DNA from: Paenibacillus planticolens
GTDB lineage: Bacteria > Bacillota > Bacilli > Paenibacillales > NBRC-103111
Direction of reading: 5' to 3'
Assembly: GCF_013141725.1 (NCBI RefSeq)
Contig: NZ_WHNZ01000016.1
Coordinates: 1-52,908 of the forward strand
DNA: 52,908 nt
Below, in pieces: positions 39,749 through 48,723 of this stretch. Position 1 is the first letter of the stretch; each line of letters starts with the position of its first letter. The notes beneath the pieces were generated by a model. It searched no databases and was not told where the DNA came from. It was given only the letters and a program-made list of their open reading frames with translations. Both the position numbers and the translations under genes were made by a program.

Positions 39749-42700
39749 TTACTCTAAAATCAAGCGGGCCAAAGCCGCAAGATCCAGGATATCCACTATA
39801 CCGTCGTTGTTCAAATCTGCATATTTGTACAGATTCCAATCCGAATCTGCTGACGTTTTACCATACGCAGCAGCCATAATGGCCAAATCCCCGATTGAGT
39901 ATCTTCCGTCACCGGTCAAATCACCAGGTTTAGAAATGTTCACCGAAGCCGTGAATACTTGCAGCGCTGCTGCTAGTTCCGTAACAGCTTGCTCCACCTG
40001 CTCTTGCGCAGCTTCAGCGTTATCGGCAACCGCCTTGGCTTGATCGATAGCCGCTTGGAGCACTGCTTTGGAGCCGACAGGATATTGACCGCTGTTTGTT
40101 CCTTCTACAGCTGCGTCATGCTTGCTTTGAGCTTCAGCAATCAAGCTTCTTAAAGACGCTTTATCCACGCCGTGAATTTGAACACTGTAAGATGAGCCTT
40201 CCACGTGAATCTCTTCGCCCTCGCCATTAGCCAGAACTACATTCGTAAGCGTAACAGCCGAGCTCGTTACCTGGCTTGTAACTTTAGCTCTGAAATGCAG
40301 CTTCAGCACATCACCGGTCGCCTTGTCTCCGATCAGATTGGCAATGATGAATCGAATCTGGTTCTGTTTCACTCCTTTATCTACGACGATGATGTCATCT
40401 CTGACGCCATCGGCAGAAACAAATTCCAGCAGGTTGGAATCATAAGTGAGAGTAAGATCCTGCGCATACACTTTTTGCGTCAAATTGCCCAAGCTGTAAG
40501 TAAGATCGAAGGACTGTCCTGAATGAACATCGGCAGGTCCTGTCAGTTGTGAAGCCGGAGCTCCCGAAAGAATGAAGTTGACCTCATATGATTGGGTGCT
40601 TCCGTTCTCAGCTGTTACCAATATCGTCGTTATTCCCGGAATAGCTGGGGCCGCCTGGACTTTAAAGGTTGCCTTTTCGTGGTTTGCTGCTGCGCCAACC
40701 TCAGGAACTGCAGTCGTGCCGGCAGGCAGGACAACTTGATACGAATGAATTTCAGGGTTGAATCCACTGAGCGGCTGACCATTCCATGTGATTGATTTCA
40801 GTGTCGCATCGATGCTTTTCCCCGGGAATACATACAGCTCATGAATGGAAGCCCACCACGAATTCGTCGTATCATCCTTCGTATTTTCAATTCTTACATA
40901 ACGCGCTTTTACGGTGTCGAACGTTTTATCGACCACATATTCGATGTTGGTATCCGCTGAAGCCACTGTAGTCCAGTTAGTGCCGTCCAAAGATACTTGG
41001 ATGTTATATCCGCGGAAATAATCCGGGTGCTTGGCTTGCTGCGCAGTGGTCCACAATGAACCGAAGTCCACAAGTATGCGGGATACATCCGTCGGAGCTC
41101 CAAGATCTATCTGATACCACATGCCAGCTTTCAACACCGTGCTTGTCGTCCAGCGGGAGAACAAATCTCCATCAAAGGCGCACTTCAAGCAGCTCTTCGG
41201 ATCGTCCGGCGGCGTTCCGTTAGATGTATAATTTTCGCCATGGCTAGCCTTTGCCGTCCAGTTAGTACGATCTAATGCACCTGTCGTATCATATTTGGTG
41301 CCACCGGTTGGCGGGAATACATACATTTCATGAATTGAAAGCCAGAAGCCTTTAACGCTTCCTTTATTCACCATTTTAATGTATCGTGCATCTATCGATG
41401 AGAACGATTCATCGACAACCAGCTTATTCCAGCTTGTGTCTTTGCTTGCAACTGTAGTCCACGTTTTTCCGTCAGTCGATACTTGAAGATCATAGCCTCG
41501 GAAATAGTCAGGGTGCTTGCTGACTTCAGAGGCATCCCAGTGCGATCCGTGGTCAACAACGATGCGGTCGACTTTTTGTACTTTACCCATATCGATCTGG
41601 TACCACATATCAGGAGCCGCATCGGCGCCCGTTGACCAGCGGGTTGTTTGCTTGCCGTCTATACCGTTAGAGGGTGGGCTTGCTGCTTCTGAATGGCTCG
41701 CAGTTGCTGCCCATCCGGTTCGGCTGTAAGAACCGCTGACATCCGGCAGCGAAGTTCCTGGGCCGCCGCTGCAGTTGGCATTACAGACATCCTTCTCAGT
41801 TGGTGCTGCATCTCCCGCGTATGCAAACTGGATCCAGTTGATATTATTGCCACCTGCAGGGAAGAAAAAGTATAGATCATGGAAGTCCGCTTGGGCGGCA
41901 TCTAAATTATGGGCCGGTTGAACGACATCGCTGCTGATAGTCGTCCAGTTCTGCCAACCTTTCGTTGTCGGAGCCGCTGCCGTCGCAATCTTCTCGCCGG
42001 TTGGGCTGTCTAGGCGCACTTCCATATTCAGGCTGTTCGAGTCGGACGCCATTCGGAAATACATTTTTTTAATATTGTTAATATCAATATGTTTGAACAT
42101 AAACCAGTCATTGCGTTCTGTGAAACCGACGTTTTTACCGCCGTACATATCAGATGTGTTTTCCGTTTTCACGCCTTGATCCGCAGGAGCAGTTGGACTG
42201 GCACCGCCTGTAGCATCAAAGTCCTCAGCATGAAGACGCTTATTCTTAAAGGTAATGGAATCTGAACTGCTTAATGGCGTTGTTCCTGGCGCGCCATTAT
42301 CGGTCACTGTCGCAGCGATATTCCAAGCAATCTTAGCTTCCGGTCCATGTCCATCATCAAATAATGTAAGTGTTGGACTACATCCGGTAGTTCCTGGGAA
42401 CGGATGGTAGTGAGCGTCATGAAGCAGGTTGACAGACCACTGGATCTTATCGCATGCAATCGGTCCGTCCTCTTCATCCGTGGCGAAAGCTGTTGCTGTG
42501 ATCGTCTCGCCATTCGTGAAGAAGCTTCCGTTAGCAGGAGAAGTGATTTTCACCACAGGAGCGGTGTTACCCGCGGTAATCTTCGTGTTCCACACGGAGA
42601 ATTTCCCGCTTCCATTGGTAACCGTCAATGTTACATCATAGCTTCCGTTTACCGAGTACGTGTGAGACGGATTTGCATCATGAGATGTGGTTCCATCTCC

Positions 42701-44863
42701 GAAATTCCATGCAAAAGCAATCGTATCGCCGTCCAGATCCGAAGTTCCAGTTGTATCAAAATTAACTGTTAATGGTGTCTTACCTGATACAGCGCTTGCT
42801 TTCGCTTTGATAACAGGGTTTCTGTGCAATTGGCCGTAGAATACCTTGGTGATACCATCGTCTTCATCAGATTCCCATGATTTTCCGAACTCGGCAATAT
42901 ACAAGGCACCGTCCGGACCCAATTTCATATCAATCGGAGCAAGCATTCCGGATAAGAAATCTTCTACTTTGACAATTTCCCCGTTGTCATCTGTTGTAAC
43001 CGCTTTAACCCAATTGCGGGTAAAATCATAAGCTAGAAACTTTCCTTTTAATCCAGGGATTGCGTTTGGTCCTGTGTAGTCATAAACGGGACCAGCCAGC
43101 GCCGTTCTTCCGCCTTGACCCCAAATTGGATCATTGGTATACGGGTAGAACGCAATCGGTTTTTTCGTTGTGGCAAATTTCTCTGCATATAAAGCATCAT
43201 TGATTTCATTTAAATTATTGGCACCAACATAGTCTTTTTTGTTATAAACCTTATCACCAATCCCATAAGGCCAACCAAAGTTTTGACCAGGCGCTGTTAT
43301 CGCATTAAATTCATCGTAGTCGCCGTTACTTCCGCCAGCAAAGGTACCGTCGGGACCAACATCTCCTTCGTAGATGATGGTTTTACCATTTCCTTTTGTG
43401 GTGTCAAAAGAAATACGGTACGGGTTACGGAAGCCCCAAGCATAGACGTAATCTCTTGCACCGCTTTGACCTGTAAAGAAGGGATTATCGTTCGGCGCGG
43501 AACCGTCTTTGTTGAAACGAAGAATTTTTCCACGCATATCATCCAAGTTCTGAGATGTCTGCAAGGAACGGGTTTGTGGCCCTTGTGTAGGTGTGTTGTT
43601 GTCCCCTATCGTCAAATACATCTTGCCATCCGGCCCGAATTTAAGGTAGCCGGCTTGATGGCAGCAGGTCACATCGGATGTTACTTTTAACAAGTTCTTT
43701 TCTGTATTTCCACTAATTGCCCCGTTCTCGTATGTAAAACGAGAAACATTGTTAATCAGTTGACCCTGTGCTGTTTTCACTGGATTTGTATAATACAGAT
43801 AAATGTAGTGATTGGATTCAAAATCAGGATCAAGGGCCAAACCCAATAACCCGTGTTCACCCTCCAAATTGGTAGGGATGTTCAAGATTTCCTTCGTATC
43901 TCCTTCTTGAGAAACGGTATATACTTTACCGAAAAGGCTGATTACGAAAATTTCGCCACTTTTGGAAATATCGATTCCAACCGGACTTGCGATAGTTCCT
44001 TTGACCAGAGAAACCTTCTGCAGGCCGCCTTTTGGAGAAGACTGATCGCAATCCGTATCGTTAGCCTCTCCCCATGCATATTTCAAACCGCCGAGAAGAT
44101 GCTGTTGGAAATCTTCTTTGAACCAAGTTTCCGGATGATGACCTAATGCCGTATAGAACATTCTTCCGTTTTGAACCGGGCTGCACCAAGCATTCGGATG
44201 GTCCTCGAACGGTCCTCCCGTTACGCCATTGCTGTTCATATCTAAGCTTAAAAGAATATGTTTCCCTTTATCCCGTGGATTTTCTTTGAAATAGTACACT
44301 TCCTCAAGCGCTGTCCAGGATGGACCCAGGTGGGCAGTTGCTGGATTATTGGAATCTTCTACATTGAATTTGACTGTTTGCGTCCATGGATGATGACTGA
44401 AGTATGCGCCTGTTAAGTCGCCATACTCTTGCCAATCATACCCAGTATCTGTAGCCGAATGTGCGCCTACATAGCCTTTACCAGATTTGATGAAATTCAT
44501 GAAATCTTGCTTCTGTTGATCCGTCAAACCCCAATCGCTAAAGTTACCTGTGGTGCTGACAAAAAAGACAACATCATACTTAGCAAGATTAGCAGCGTTA
44601 ATATCTGCCGCATTTTCCGTAAAATCAATTTGAAAACCATATTTTTTTGCCATTTCAGGAAGTGCTATTTTAGCTCCTTGATCAATCGATGCATGACGGA
44701 AGCCTGTTGTTTTAGAAATAGCCAAAATTTTGTGCCCATGCTCTTCTCCTTCATGTGCAGATGCTACCCCAGAACTTATAACAGAACTAAGTGGTAATAA
44801 AATGGTAGATAAAAACATGATAAGAGCTAAAAATCCATACATCACTGAGCGCCGTCGACTCAT
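39749..44863 (-). CDS. Giant secreted ThuA-PQQ sugar dehydrogenase-PKD-F5/8C-cohesin-FIVAR-dockerin protein
   Basis: A 1704-residue exported protein (signal peptide ~1-36, ending VASAHEGEEHGH). Domains in order: ThuA-like 45-265 (ILAISKTTGFRHASI, GKGYVGAHSATDT); PQQ-dependent soluble glucose dehydrogenase-type propeller 280-678 (SPVGIDISKSGEIFVI, GEHGLLGLALDPDF, RGKILRFNKDGS, YAWGFRNPYRISFD); PKD 683-765; Ig-like 768-875; CBM6-like 876-1017; two F5/8 type C (discoidin) domains 1040-1185 and 1198-1348; cadherin-like sandwich 1350-1432; cohesin 1435-1563; FIVAR 1565-1640; dockerin 1645-1704. It probably oxidises or processes a sugar at the cell surface while bound to glycans. It is transcribed alone from direct-repeat copy R, with cre-like sites nearby. 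Exact substrate unknown. Confidence 0.88.
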   Translation of the reverse strand: MSRRRSVMYGFLALIMFLSTILLPLSSVISSGVASAHEGEEHGHKILAISKTTGFRHASIDQGAKIALPEMAKKYGFQIDFTENAADINAANLAKYDVVFFVSTTGNFSDWGLTDQQKQDFMNFIKSGKGYVGAHSATDTGYDWQEYGDLTGAYFSHHPWTQTVKFNVEDSNNPATAHLGPSWTALEEVYYFKENPRDKGKHILLSLDMNSNGVTGGPFEDHPNAWCSPVQNGRMFYTALGHHPETWFKEDFQQHLLGGLKYAWGEANDTDCDQSSPKGGLQKVSLVKGTIASPVGIDISKSGEIFVISLFGKVYTVSQEGDTKEILNIPTNLEGEHGLLGLALDPDFESNHYIYLYYTNPVKTAQGQLINNVSRFTYENGAISGNTEKNLLKVTSDVTCCHQAGYLKFGPDGKMYLTIGDNNTPTQGPQTRSLQTSQNLDDMRGKILRFNKDGSAPNDNPFFTGQSGARDYVYAWGFRNPYRISFDTTKGNGKTIIYEGDVGPDGTFAGGSNGDYDEFNAITAPGQNFGWPYGIGDKVYNKKDYVGANNLNEINDALYAEKFATTKKPIAFYPYTNDPIWGQGGRTALAGPVYDYTGPNAIPGLKGKFLAYDFTRNWVKAVTTDDNGEIVKVEDFLSGMLAPIDMKLGPDGALYIAEFGKSWESDEDDGITKVFYGQLHRNPVIKAKASAVSGKTPLTVNFDTTGTSDLDGDTIAFAWNFGDGTTSHDANPSHTYSVNGSYDVTLTVTNGSGKFSVWNTKITAGNTAPVVKITSPANGSFFTNGETITATAFATDEEDGPIACDKIQWSVNLLHDAHYHPFPGTTGCSPTLTLFDDGHGPEAKIAWNIAATVTDNGAPGTTPLSSSDSITFKNKRLHAEDFDATGGASPTAPADQGVKTENTSDMYGGKNVGFTERNDWFMFKHIDINNIKKMYFRMASDSNSLNMEVRLDSPTGEKIATAAAPTTKGWQNWTTISSDVVQPAHNLDAAQADFHDLYFFFPAGGNNINWIQFAYAGDAAPTEKDVCNANCSGGPGTSLPDVSGSYSRTGWAATASHSEAASPPSNGIDGKQTTRWSTGADAAPDMWYQIDMGKVQKVDRIVVDHGSHWDASEVSKHPDYFRGYDLQVSTDGKTWTTVASKDTSWNKLVVDESFSSIDARYIKMVNKGSVKGFWLSIHEMYVFPPTGGTKYDTTGALDRTNWTAKASHGENYTSNGTPPDDPKSCLKCAFDGDLFSRWTTSTVLKAGMWYQIDLGAPTDVSRILVDFGSLWTTAQQAKHPDYFRGYNIQVSLDGTNWTTVASADTNIEYVVDKTFDTVKARYVRIENTKDDTTNSWWASIHELYVFPGKSIDATLKSITWNGQPLSGFNPEIHSYQVVLPAGTTAVPEVGAAANHEKATFKVQAAPAIPGITTILVTAENGSTQSYEVNFILSGAPASQLTGPADVHSGQSFDLTYSLGNLTQKVYAQDLTLTYDSNLLEFVSADGVRDDIIVVDKGVKQNQIRFIIANLIGDKATGDVLKLHFRAKVTSQVTSSAVTLTNVVLANGEGEEIHVEGSSYSVQIHGVDKASLRSLIAEAQSKHDAAVEGTNSGQYPVGSKAVLQAAIDQAKAVADNAEAAQEQVEQAVTELAAALQVFTASVNISKPGDLTGDGRYSIGDLAIMAAAYGKTSADSDWNLYKYADLNNDGIVDILDLAALARLILE

Positions 44864-45048
44864 TTCTTCATCCCTTTCTTTTTCCTTAATAGGTTAAAAT
44901 TAACATCCAATTCGATAGGCTTGCCCACTGCCCGGTTTTCGTACACATTGTCGACGCTTTCACCCCGCTTCCCATTTGTCATATAACCGCATGCACTTTC
45001 CGATATCCCCCCCTTCAAGAAGGTGACGTATCTTCTGTTTCAAGAACC

Positions 45049-45063
45049 TTCAAGCGCTTGCAT
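45049..45063 (-). promoter_or_regulatory. CcpA cre-like site upstream of the ThuA-PQQ gene
   Basis: On the minus strand ATGCAAGCGCTTGAA matches 14 of 15 positions of WTGNAANCGNWNNCW. It lies about 76 bases downstream of the -10 in copy R, in the leader. The 44864-45048 remainder shows no gene. Confidence 0.6.
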
Positions 45064-45091
45064 ATCATCAAGGCGGACTCACGTTTATTGT

Positions 45092-45271
45092 GTTAAGCGC
45101 TTTCATGCAGCTTCCTAAGCTATTTCGTCTATAGGTTTATCCTAATTGAAACCGATCACACGAACAATTAACTAAGTTGAGATTAAAGTACATATTCTTG
45201 TTGTATATATACAACCCCCCTTCCACACTTTGTTGTGAGATCAGCTCGAAGGACTATCCTTTTATATGAAT
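45092..45271 (-). repeat. Direct repeat copy R with promoter, cre-like site and a 16-bp palindrome
   Basis: 45092-45203 repeats 33087-33198, and 45244-45271 repeats 33216-33241. The latter block overlaps the last codons and stop of the cyclase gene. On the minus strand TTGTTC (45167-45162), 17 bases and TAGGAT (45144-45139) form the promoter, and ATGAAAGCGCTTAAC (45107-45093) is cre-like. Between the two repeat blocks copy R has an additional perfect palindrome, GTTGTATATATACAAC (45200-45215), absent from copy L, placed about 35 bases upstream of the -35. Confidence 0.85.
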
Positions 45272-46387
45272 CTTGGATTCCGTATGATAACGAATCGATT
45301 CACGAACAAGGGCATCATCCACATAGGTGATAAAAGAGCCCGCTTCTTGATTAATCCTCCCCAGCCCGTTTAGAAGAACAAGGCCTGTTTTGCCGGGAAC
45401 ATAGCGTCTGTATCCCTTTTTGTTATCACGCAGCATGTATCTCTCAATGTTTGGAATCCACAAAGATGGGGGAATGACGTTAGCACCGACTAGCTCCAAT
45501 AGCTCGTAATGCAGGTCCACTTCTTTTTCTGTCAGGAGCCCCAACCACTTGGATACCGTTGACATGCACAGCATACCGAAGGCAATGGACTCTCCATGTG
45601 AATAATCCCCATTTCCAAGCAATTCCACGGCATGCCCAATCGTATGCCCATACTCTAACACGACAGCGTGATTTTTTTCATAAGGATCATCTTGCATGAC
45701 CGTCATCTTAGCCTCAATACAAAACTCAATAAACTGTTGAAGTTCTTCCATCCGATACTGATTCGATGGTCTAAGCAATTTTCGATACGTATCCATTTGT
45801 TCAGGAAGGATCGCCAATAAGTTTTTCACCAATTCACAAAGACCGGAACGGATTTCTCTTGCCGGCAAGCTATGAAGAAAGGACAGTTCGACACATACGA
45901 CTCTTGGCGTGTAAAAAAAACCGAGAATATTTTTCCCTTGATCCAGGTTCACACCTTGCTTTAACGATAAGACAGAATCGGATGCGGCAATTAACGTCGT
46001 TGGTATATGAATGAGGGGTAACCCACGGCACAGCATCCCAGCGACCATCCCTGCAACATTACCTGAAACCCCGCCTCCAAGAGCTACGATGGCAGTACGC
46101 CGATCCGCCCCGAGAGCGAGTGCCTTTCTGCATAAACTCTCAACGGTAATCAGATTTTTATTTTTCTCCCCCGGAGGAAAAGTCAATAAATAAGTCGTTC
46201 CTGCTTTTTCAAATGCAGCCACCGTTTGGGCAATAATAGGATGGGGAACGCCGCTATCGCTAATAATCATATAGGTGTCGACTTCAAGTTCAAGGGGATT
46301 TAACCATTCCGCGACCTGGCCCAGTATACCTTCGCCTGAAATGAAGCCATACTGATGCGTACCGAATTGAATCTGTTTTTTGTAAAT
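45254..46387 (-). CDS. eboD: EboD-like sugar-phosphate cyclase (DHQS/2-deoxy-scyllo-inosose synthase superfamily)
   Basis: 377 residues. NAD-dependent cyclisation of a sugar or heptulose phosphate is the family reaction. Motifs: VALGGGVSGNVAGMVAG (NAD site), HIPTTLIAASDSVLSLKQ, DQGKNILGFFYTPRVV, and SGLCELVKN, EYGHTIGHAVE and YSHGESIAFGM with the metal-binding Glu and two His. The sequence resembles both EboD and aminocyclitol cyclases such as BtrC more than AroB. The first ATG (46270) would remove about 39 N-terminal residues that such cyclases normally have, and the frame is open upstream. GGAGGG followed after seven bases by ATT at 46387 suggests a rare ATT start, just behind the stop of the preceding gene. 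It is the last gene of the ebo-like operon. Confidence 0.82.
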   Translation of the reverse strand: MYKKQIQFGTHQYGFISGEGILGQVAEWLNPLELEVDTYMIISDSGVPHPIIAQTVAAFEKAGTTYLLTFPPGEKNKNLITVESLCRKALALGADRRTAIVALGGGVSGNVAGMVAGMLCRGLPLIHIPTTLIAASDSVLSLKQGVNLDQGKNILGFFYTPRVVCVELSFLHSLPAREIRSGLCELVKNLLAILPEQMDTYRKLLRPSNQYRMEELQQFIEFCIEAKMTVMQDDPYEKNHAVVLEYGHTIGHAVELLGNGDYSHGESIAFGMLCMSTVSKWLGLLTEKEVDLHYELLELVGANVIPPSLWIPNIERYMLRDNKKGYRRYVPGKTGLVLLNGLGRINQEAGSFITYVDDALVRESIRYHTESKIHIKG

Positions 46388-46389
46388 GG

Positions 46390-47334
46390 TTAACCCTCCA
46401 TTCGTTGATAAGATGCTTCAAAACTAGAAAGGGTCTCGTCAACATACTGCTTGGATTTACTTACATGAGAGAAGGGATCCTCTGCTGAAAGATTGGGTTC
46501 GCCTCCGACGATCACCCATCCATTAAATTGACGATCCAACAATTTCTTGAAAATAGGCCTGAATTGAATCCAACCATCTCCAGGAACCGTAAACACGCCT
46601 TCATTAACGGAAGTTAAATAATCTAAAGATTTTCCCCTTACATGATTTAAGACGGACTGTCTAATATCCGTGAGATGGATATATGGAATTCGATCATAGT
46701 AGTGGTTCAATAGAGCTAACGGGTCCCCGCCGCTGTAGTACGCATGTCCGGCGTCTAACAGCAAATGTATAAGTTGCGGATCTGTATCTTCCATCATTTT
46801 TCCAATTTCTTTGGCCTTTTCCACAATCGTACCGACATGATGCTGATAAACTAATAACATGTCGTACGATTGACAGATCTCACCCGCCAAATGCAAGGTT
46901 TCTATGAAAAAGCTCCATTGATCCTCCGTTAATCGAATGACATCTTTATTGGGCTGTGGACGAGCCGGGTCCCAGTGCATAGACCCTCCGACTTCACAGA
47001 TGATAACGTGTTTAGCATTCATTTCTTTTAACCATTCCACATGTTTCCGTAACGATTCAAGCTCGCTCTCACGTAATTCAGGCTTTGAAAAAATGACGGT
47101 TTTCCTTTGTGATGCAAGTTGAAGACCATAATCATTCAACATTTGTTTGAATTGATTTGGAGCTATGGAAAATTGCCCACCATGCTCGATACCAACAAAA
47201 CCTAGGGAGGACATTCTTTGCATGAAATCAGCAGCACGGAACGGCCCGTCCGAAAGCTGGGAATCCCCCTGGTTCCAAGGGGTTGGGGAAAACCCCAAGC
47301 GGAAAGGGTAGCATCTCCGTTCATTCATTTTCAT
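46390..47334 (-). CDS. IolE-like (inosose dehydratase-type) TIM-barrel protein
   Basis: A 314-residue cytoplasmic TIM barrel. LGFSPTPWNQGDSQLSDGPF, the central LLVYQHHVGTIVEK, LIHLLLDAGHAYYSGGDPLALLNHY, YIHLTDIRQSVLNHVR and NEGVFTVPGDGWIQFRPIFKKLL parallel the order and wording of inosose dehydratase IolE, including the metal-binding Asp/His pairs. ATG 47334 sits directly behind AAAGGGGAA; ATG 47328 is the alternative. It ends three bases before the cyclase start. A cyclase of the inosose-synthase superfamily next to an inosose-dehydratase homologue hints that the cluster's intermediate is an inosose-like cyclitol. That is inference; IolE relatives also catalyse isomerisations. Confidence 0.82.
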   Translation of the reverse strand: MKMNERRCYPFRLGFSPTPWNQGDSQLSDGPFRAADFMQRMSSLGFVGIEHGGQFSIAPNQFKQMLNDYGLQLASQRKTVIFSKPELRESELESLRKHVEWLKEMNAKHVIICEVGGSMHWDPARPQPNKDVIRLTEDQWSFFIETLHLAGEICQSYDMLLVYQHHVGTIVEKAKEIGKMMEDTDPQLIHLLLDAGHAYYSGGDPLALLNHYYDRIPYIHLTDIRQSVLNHVRGKSLDYLTSVNEGVFTVPGDGWIQFRPIFKKLLDRQFNGWVIVGGEPNLSAEDPFSHVSKSKQYVDETLSSFEASYQRMEG

Positions 47335-47343
47335 TTCCCCTTT

Positions 47344-48693
47344 CTAAGAATCGTAGCCCAACATATTGAAAATGATTGTCGGAATATCCCTTGCGCGCCA
47401 TACGGCAGCTTGATTGATGAATTCATGCGATGGACCAATAGCAATGAGACTTACCAAATCATCCTCGGTCGTCGGACAAACACCATGAGAACCTTTGATG
47501 AGCTCCGGCGTTAAAGGAATGGACCGCGTCTTAAAATCCATAAACAGCTCTACCGCATCGTACCCAGGTTTACGATGAATATCCACGGTTGTAGCATACG
47601 GAGGGGCTGCATTCGGGTCATTCCACCAATAGTAGGCAAACCATGCGTTTCGCTCGGCAATTGCAACAAGTTCGCCTGCATTCGGATGATTTAAGCTCCA
47701 CTGTTTTTTGCCGGCTTCGCCAAGGACTTGCCCAACCCCATCAACCTCCAACAGAACGCGTTTCACATCATCCATAATGACAGGATCATTGATATAAATA
47801 TGAGCGATTTGATGATCCACAACAGCAAAAGCCTGACTATGATAGGTGTCAAGATACTCTTTGCCATTCAGTTCAATCACCTTTAACCAACCTTGCTCGC
47901 GGAAAATGCGATTTAAATAAATCGGTGACTCCACAGGGTGAAGCGCGTATTCGGAAAGAATGACCACAGCGGTATCATCCATTTTTTCCATTTGCTCCAG
48001 CGAATCCACAAACTGTCCAACGATCTGATCAATCTCCTTTATCGCTTGCTGTTGTTGTTCACTTTCAGGGCCAAATCTCTGAGCTTGGTAATCGAGATTT
48101 GGCAAATAAGCGAAGGTTAAGGTTGGATGATGATCTTCAATAATGTTGAGTGCGGCCTTCGCGATCCATTCACTCGATGCTACTCCTGCAAGGGGTCCCC
48201 AGAAAGAATGAAGCTTGAAAGGACCTTGCTTCTCTGCGATTTGCTCATACAACCCAGGAGGATTCGAAAAGTACCACTCCTCCATCCCCTGTTCCAAGTG
48301 CATAGGAGACGGTGTAACAATAAAATCTGCGCTATCATATTTAATATGCTGCATAAATAAAACAGCCGATTTCGATTCAGGATCAAGTCGTTTCAAGGTT
48401 TCCCACATCCGTTCTCCTTCGAGCGGAGCAATCGTCTGTTCCCACATCAAAACTTCTCTTTGTTTACGATCAAAACGGCCGTTCCCCACAATACCGTGAC
48501 GACTCGGTTCCTCACCTGTCGTAATTGTGGCTTGCATCGCTCCTGTGACTGCAGGAAAAACAGGCTTTATCTTAGATACACTGCCCCTAGCAGCGATACG
48601 ATTTAAATTTGGCGTTAATTCTTTGTTCTCCAAGTGAGCTGGCGTTAAGCCCACCACATCCAAAACAACAACATGCTTCGCTTGTTTTTGCAT
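47344..48693 (-). CDS. eboF: EboF-like alkaline phosphatase/nucleotide pyrophosphatase-family protein
   Basis: A 449-residue soluble protein of the alkaline phosphatase/phosphodiesterase superfamily. The N-terminal VVVLDVVGLTPAHL gives the first metal Asp, and VFPAVTGAMQATITTGEEPSRHGIVGN gives the nucleophile Thr region. The later metal motifs are changed from the usual DHxGHxxGP and SDHGM to LDYQAQRFGP and LSEYALHPV, with GSHGVCP near the C-terminus. These changed motifs are, as I recall, characteristic of the ebo-linked subfamily, so reduced or different metal use is likely. It lies nine bases before the IolE-like gene and is cotranscribed. It probably acts on a phosphodiester or pyrophosphate intermediate, for instance a prenyl-linked one. 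Confidence 0.82.
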   Translation of the reverse strand: MQKQAKHVVVLDVVGLTPAHLENKELTPNLNRIAARGSVSKIKPVFPAVTGAMQATITTGEEPSRHGIVGNGRFDRKQREVLMWEQTIAPLEGERMWETLKRLDPESKSAVLFMQHIKYDSADFIVTPSPMHLEQGMEEWYFSNPPGLYEQIAEKQGPFKLHSFWGPLAGVASSEWIAKAALNIIEDHHPTLTFAYLPNLDYQAQRFGPESEQQQQAIKEIDQIVGQFVDSLEQMEKMDDTAVVILSEYALHPVESPIYLNRIFREQGWLKVIELNGKEYLDTYHSQAFAVVDHQIAHIYINDPVIMDDVKRVLLEVDGVGQVLGEAGKKQWSLNHPNAGELVAIAERNAWFAYYWWNDPNAAPPYATTVDIHRKPGYDAVELFMDFKTRSIPLTPELIKGSHGVCPTTEDDLVSLIAIGPSHEFINQAAVWRARDIPTIIFNMLGYDS

Positions 48694-48723
48694 ATTTTCC
48701 CCACTTTCTTCTTTTGTGCTTCA

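Noticed and set aside
33087..45271. Insertion sequence or integrative element ends as the explanation for the direct repeats
   Set aside because: No transposase, integrase or tRNA gene is visible and the repeats contain a promoter and a gene tail, so duplication by recombination is simpler; mobility remains unproved.
45254..46387. Housekeeping 3-dehydroquinate synthase (aroB)
   Set aside because: The motifs (ASDSVLSLKQ, LCELVKN) and the UbiA/TatD/TIM-barrel neighbours fit EboD or inosose-synthase-like cyclases better, and no other shikimate gene is nearby.
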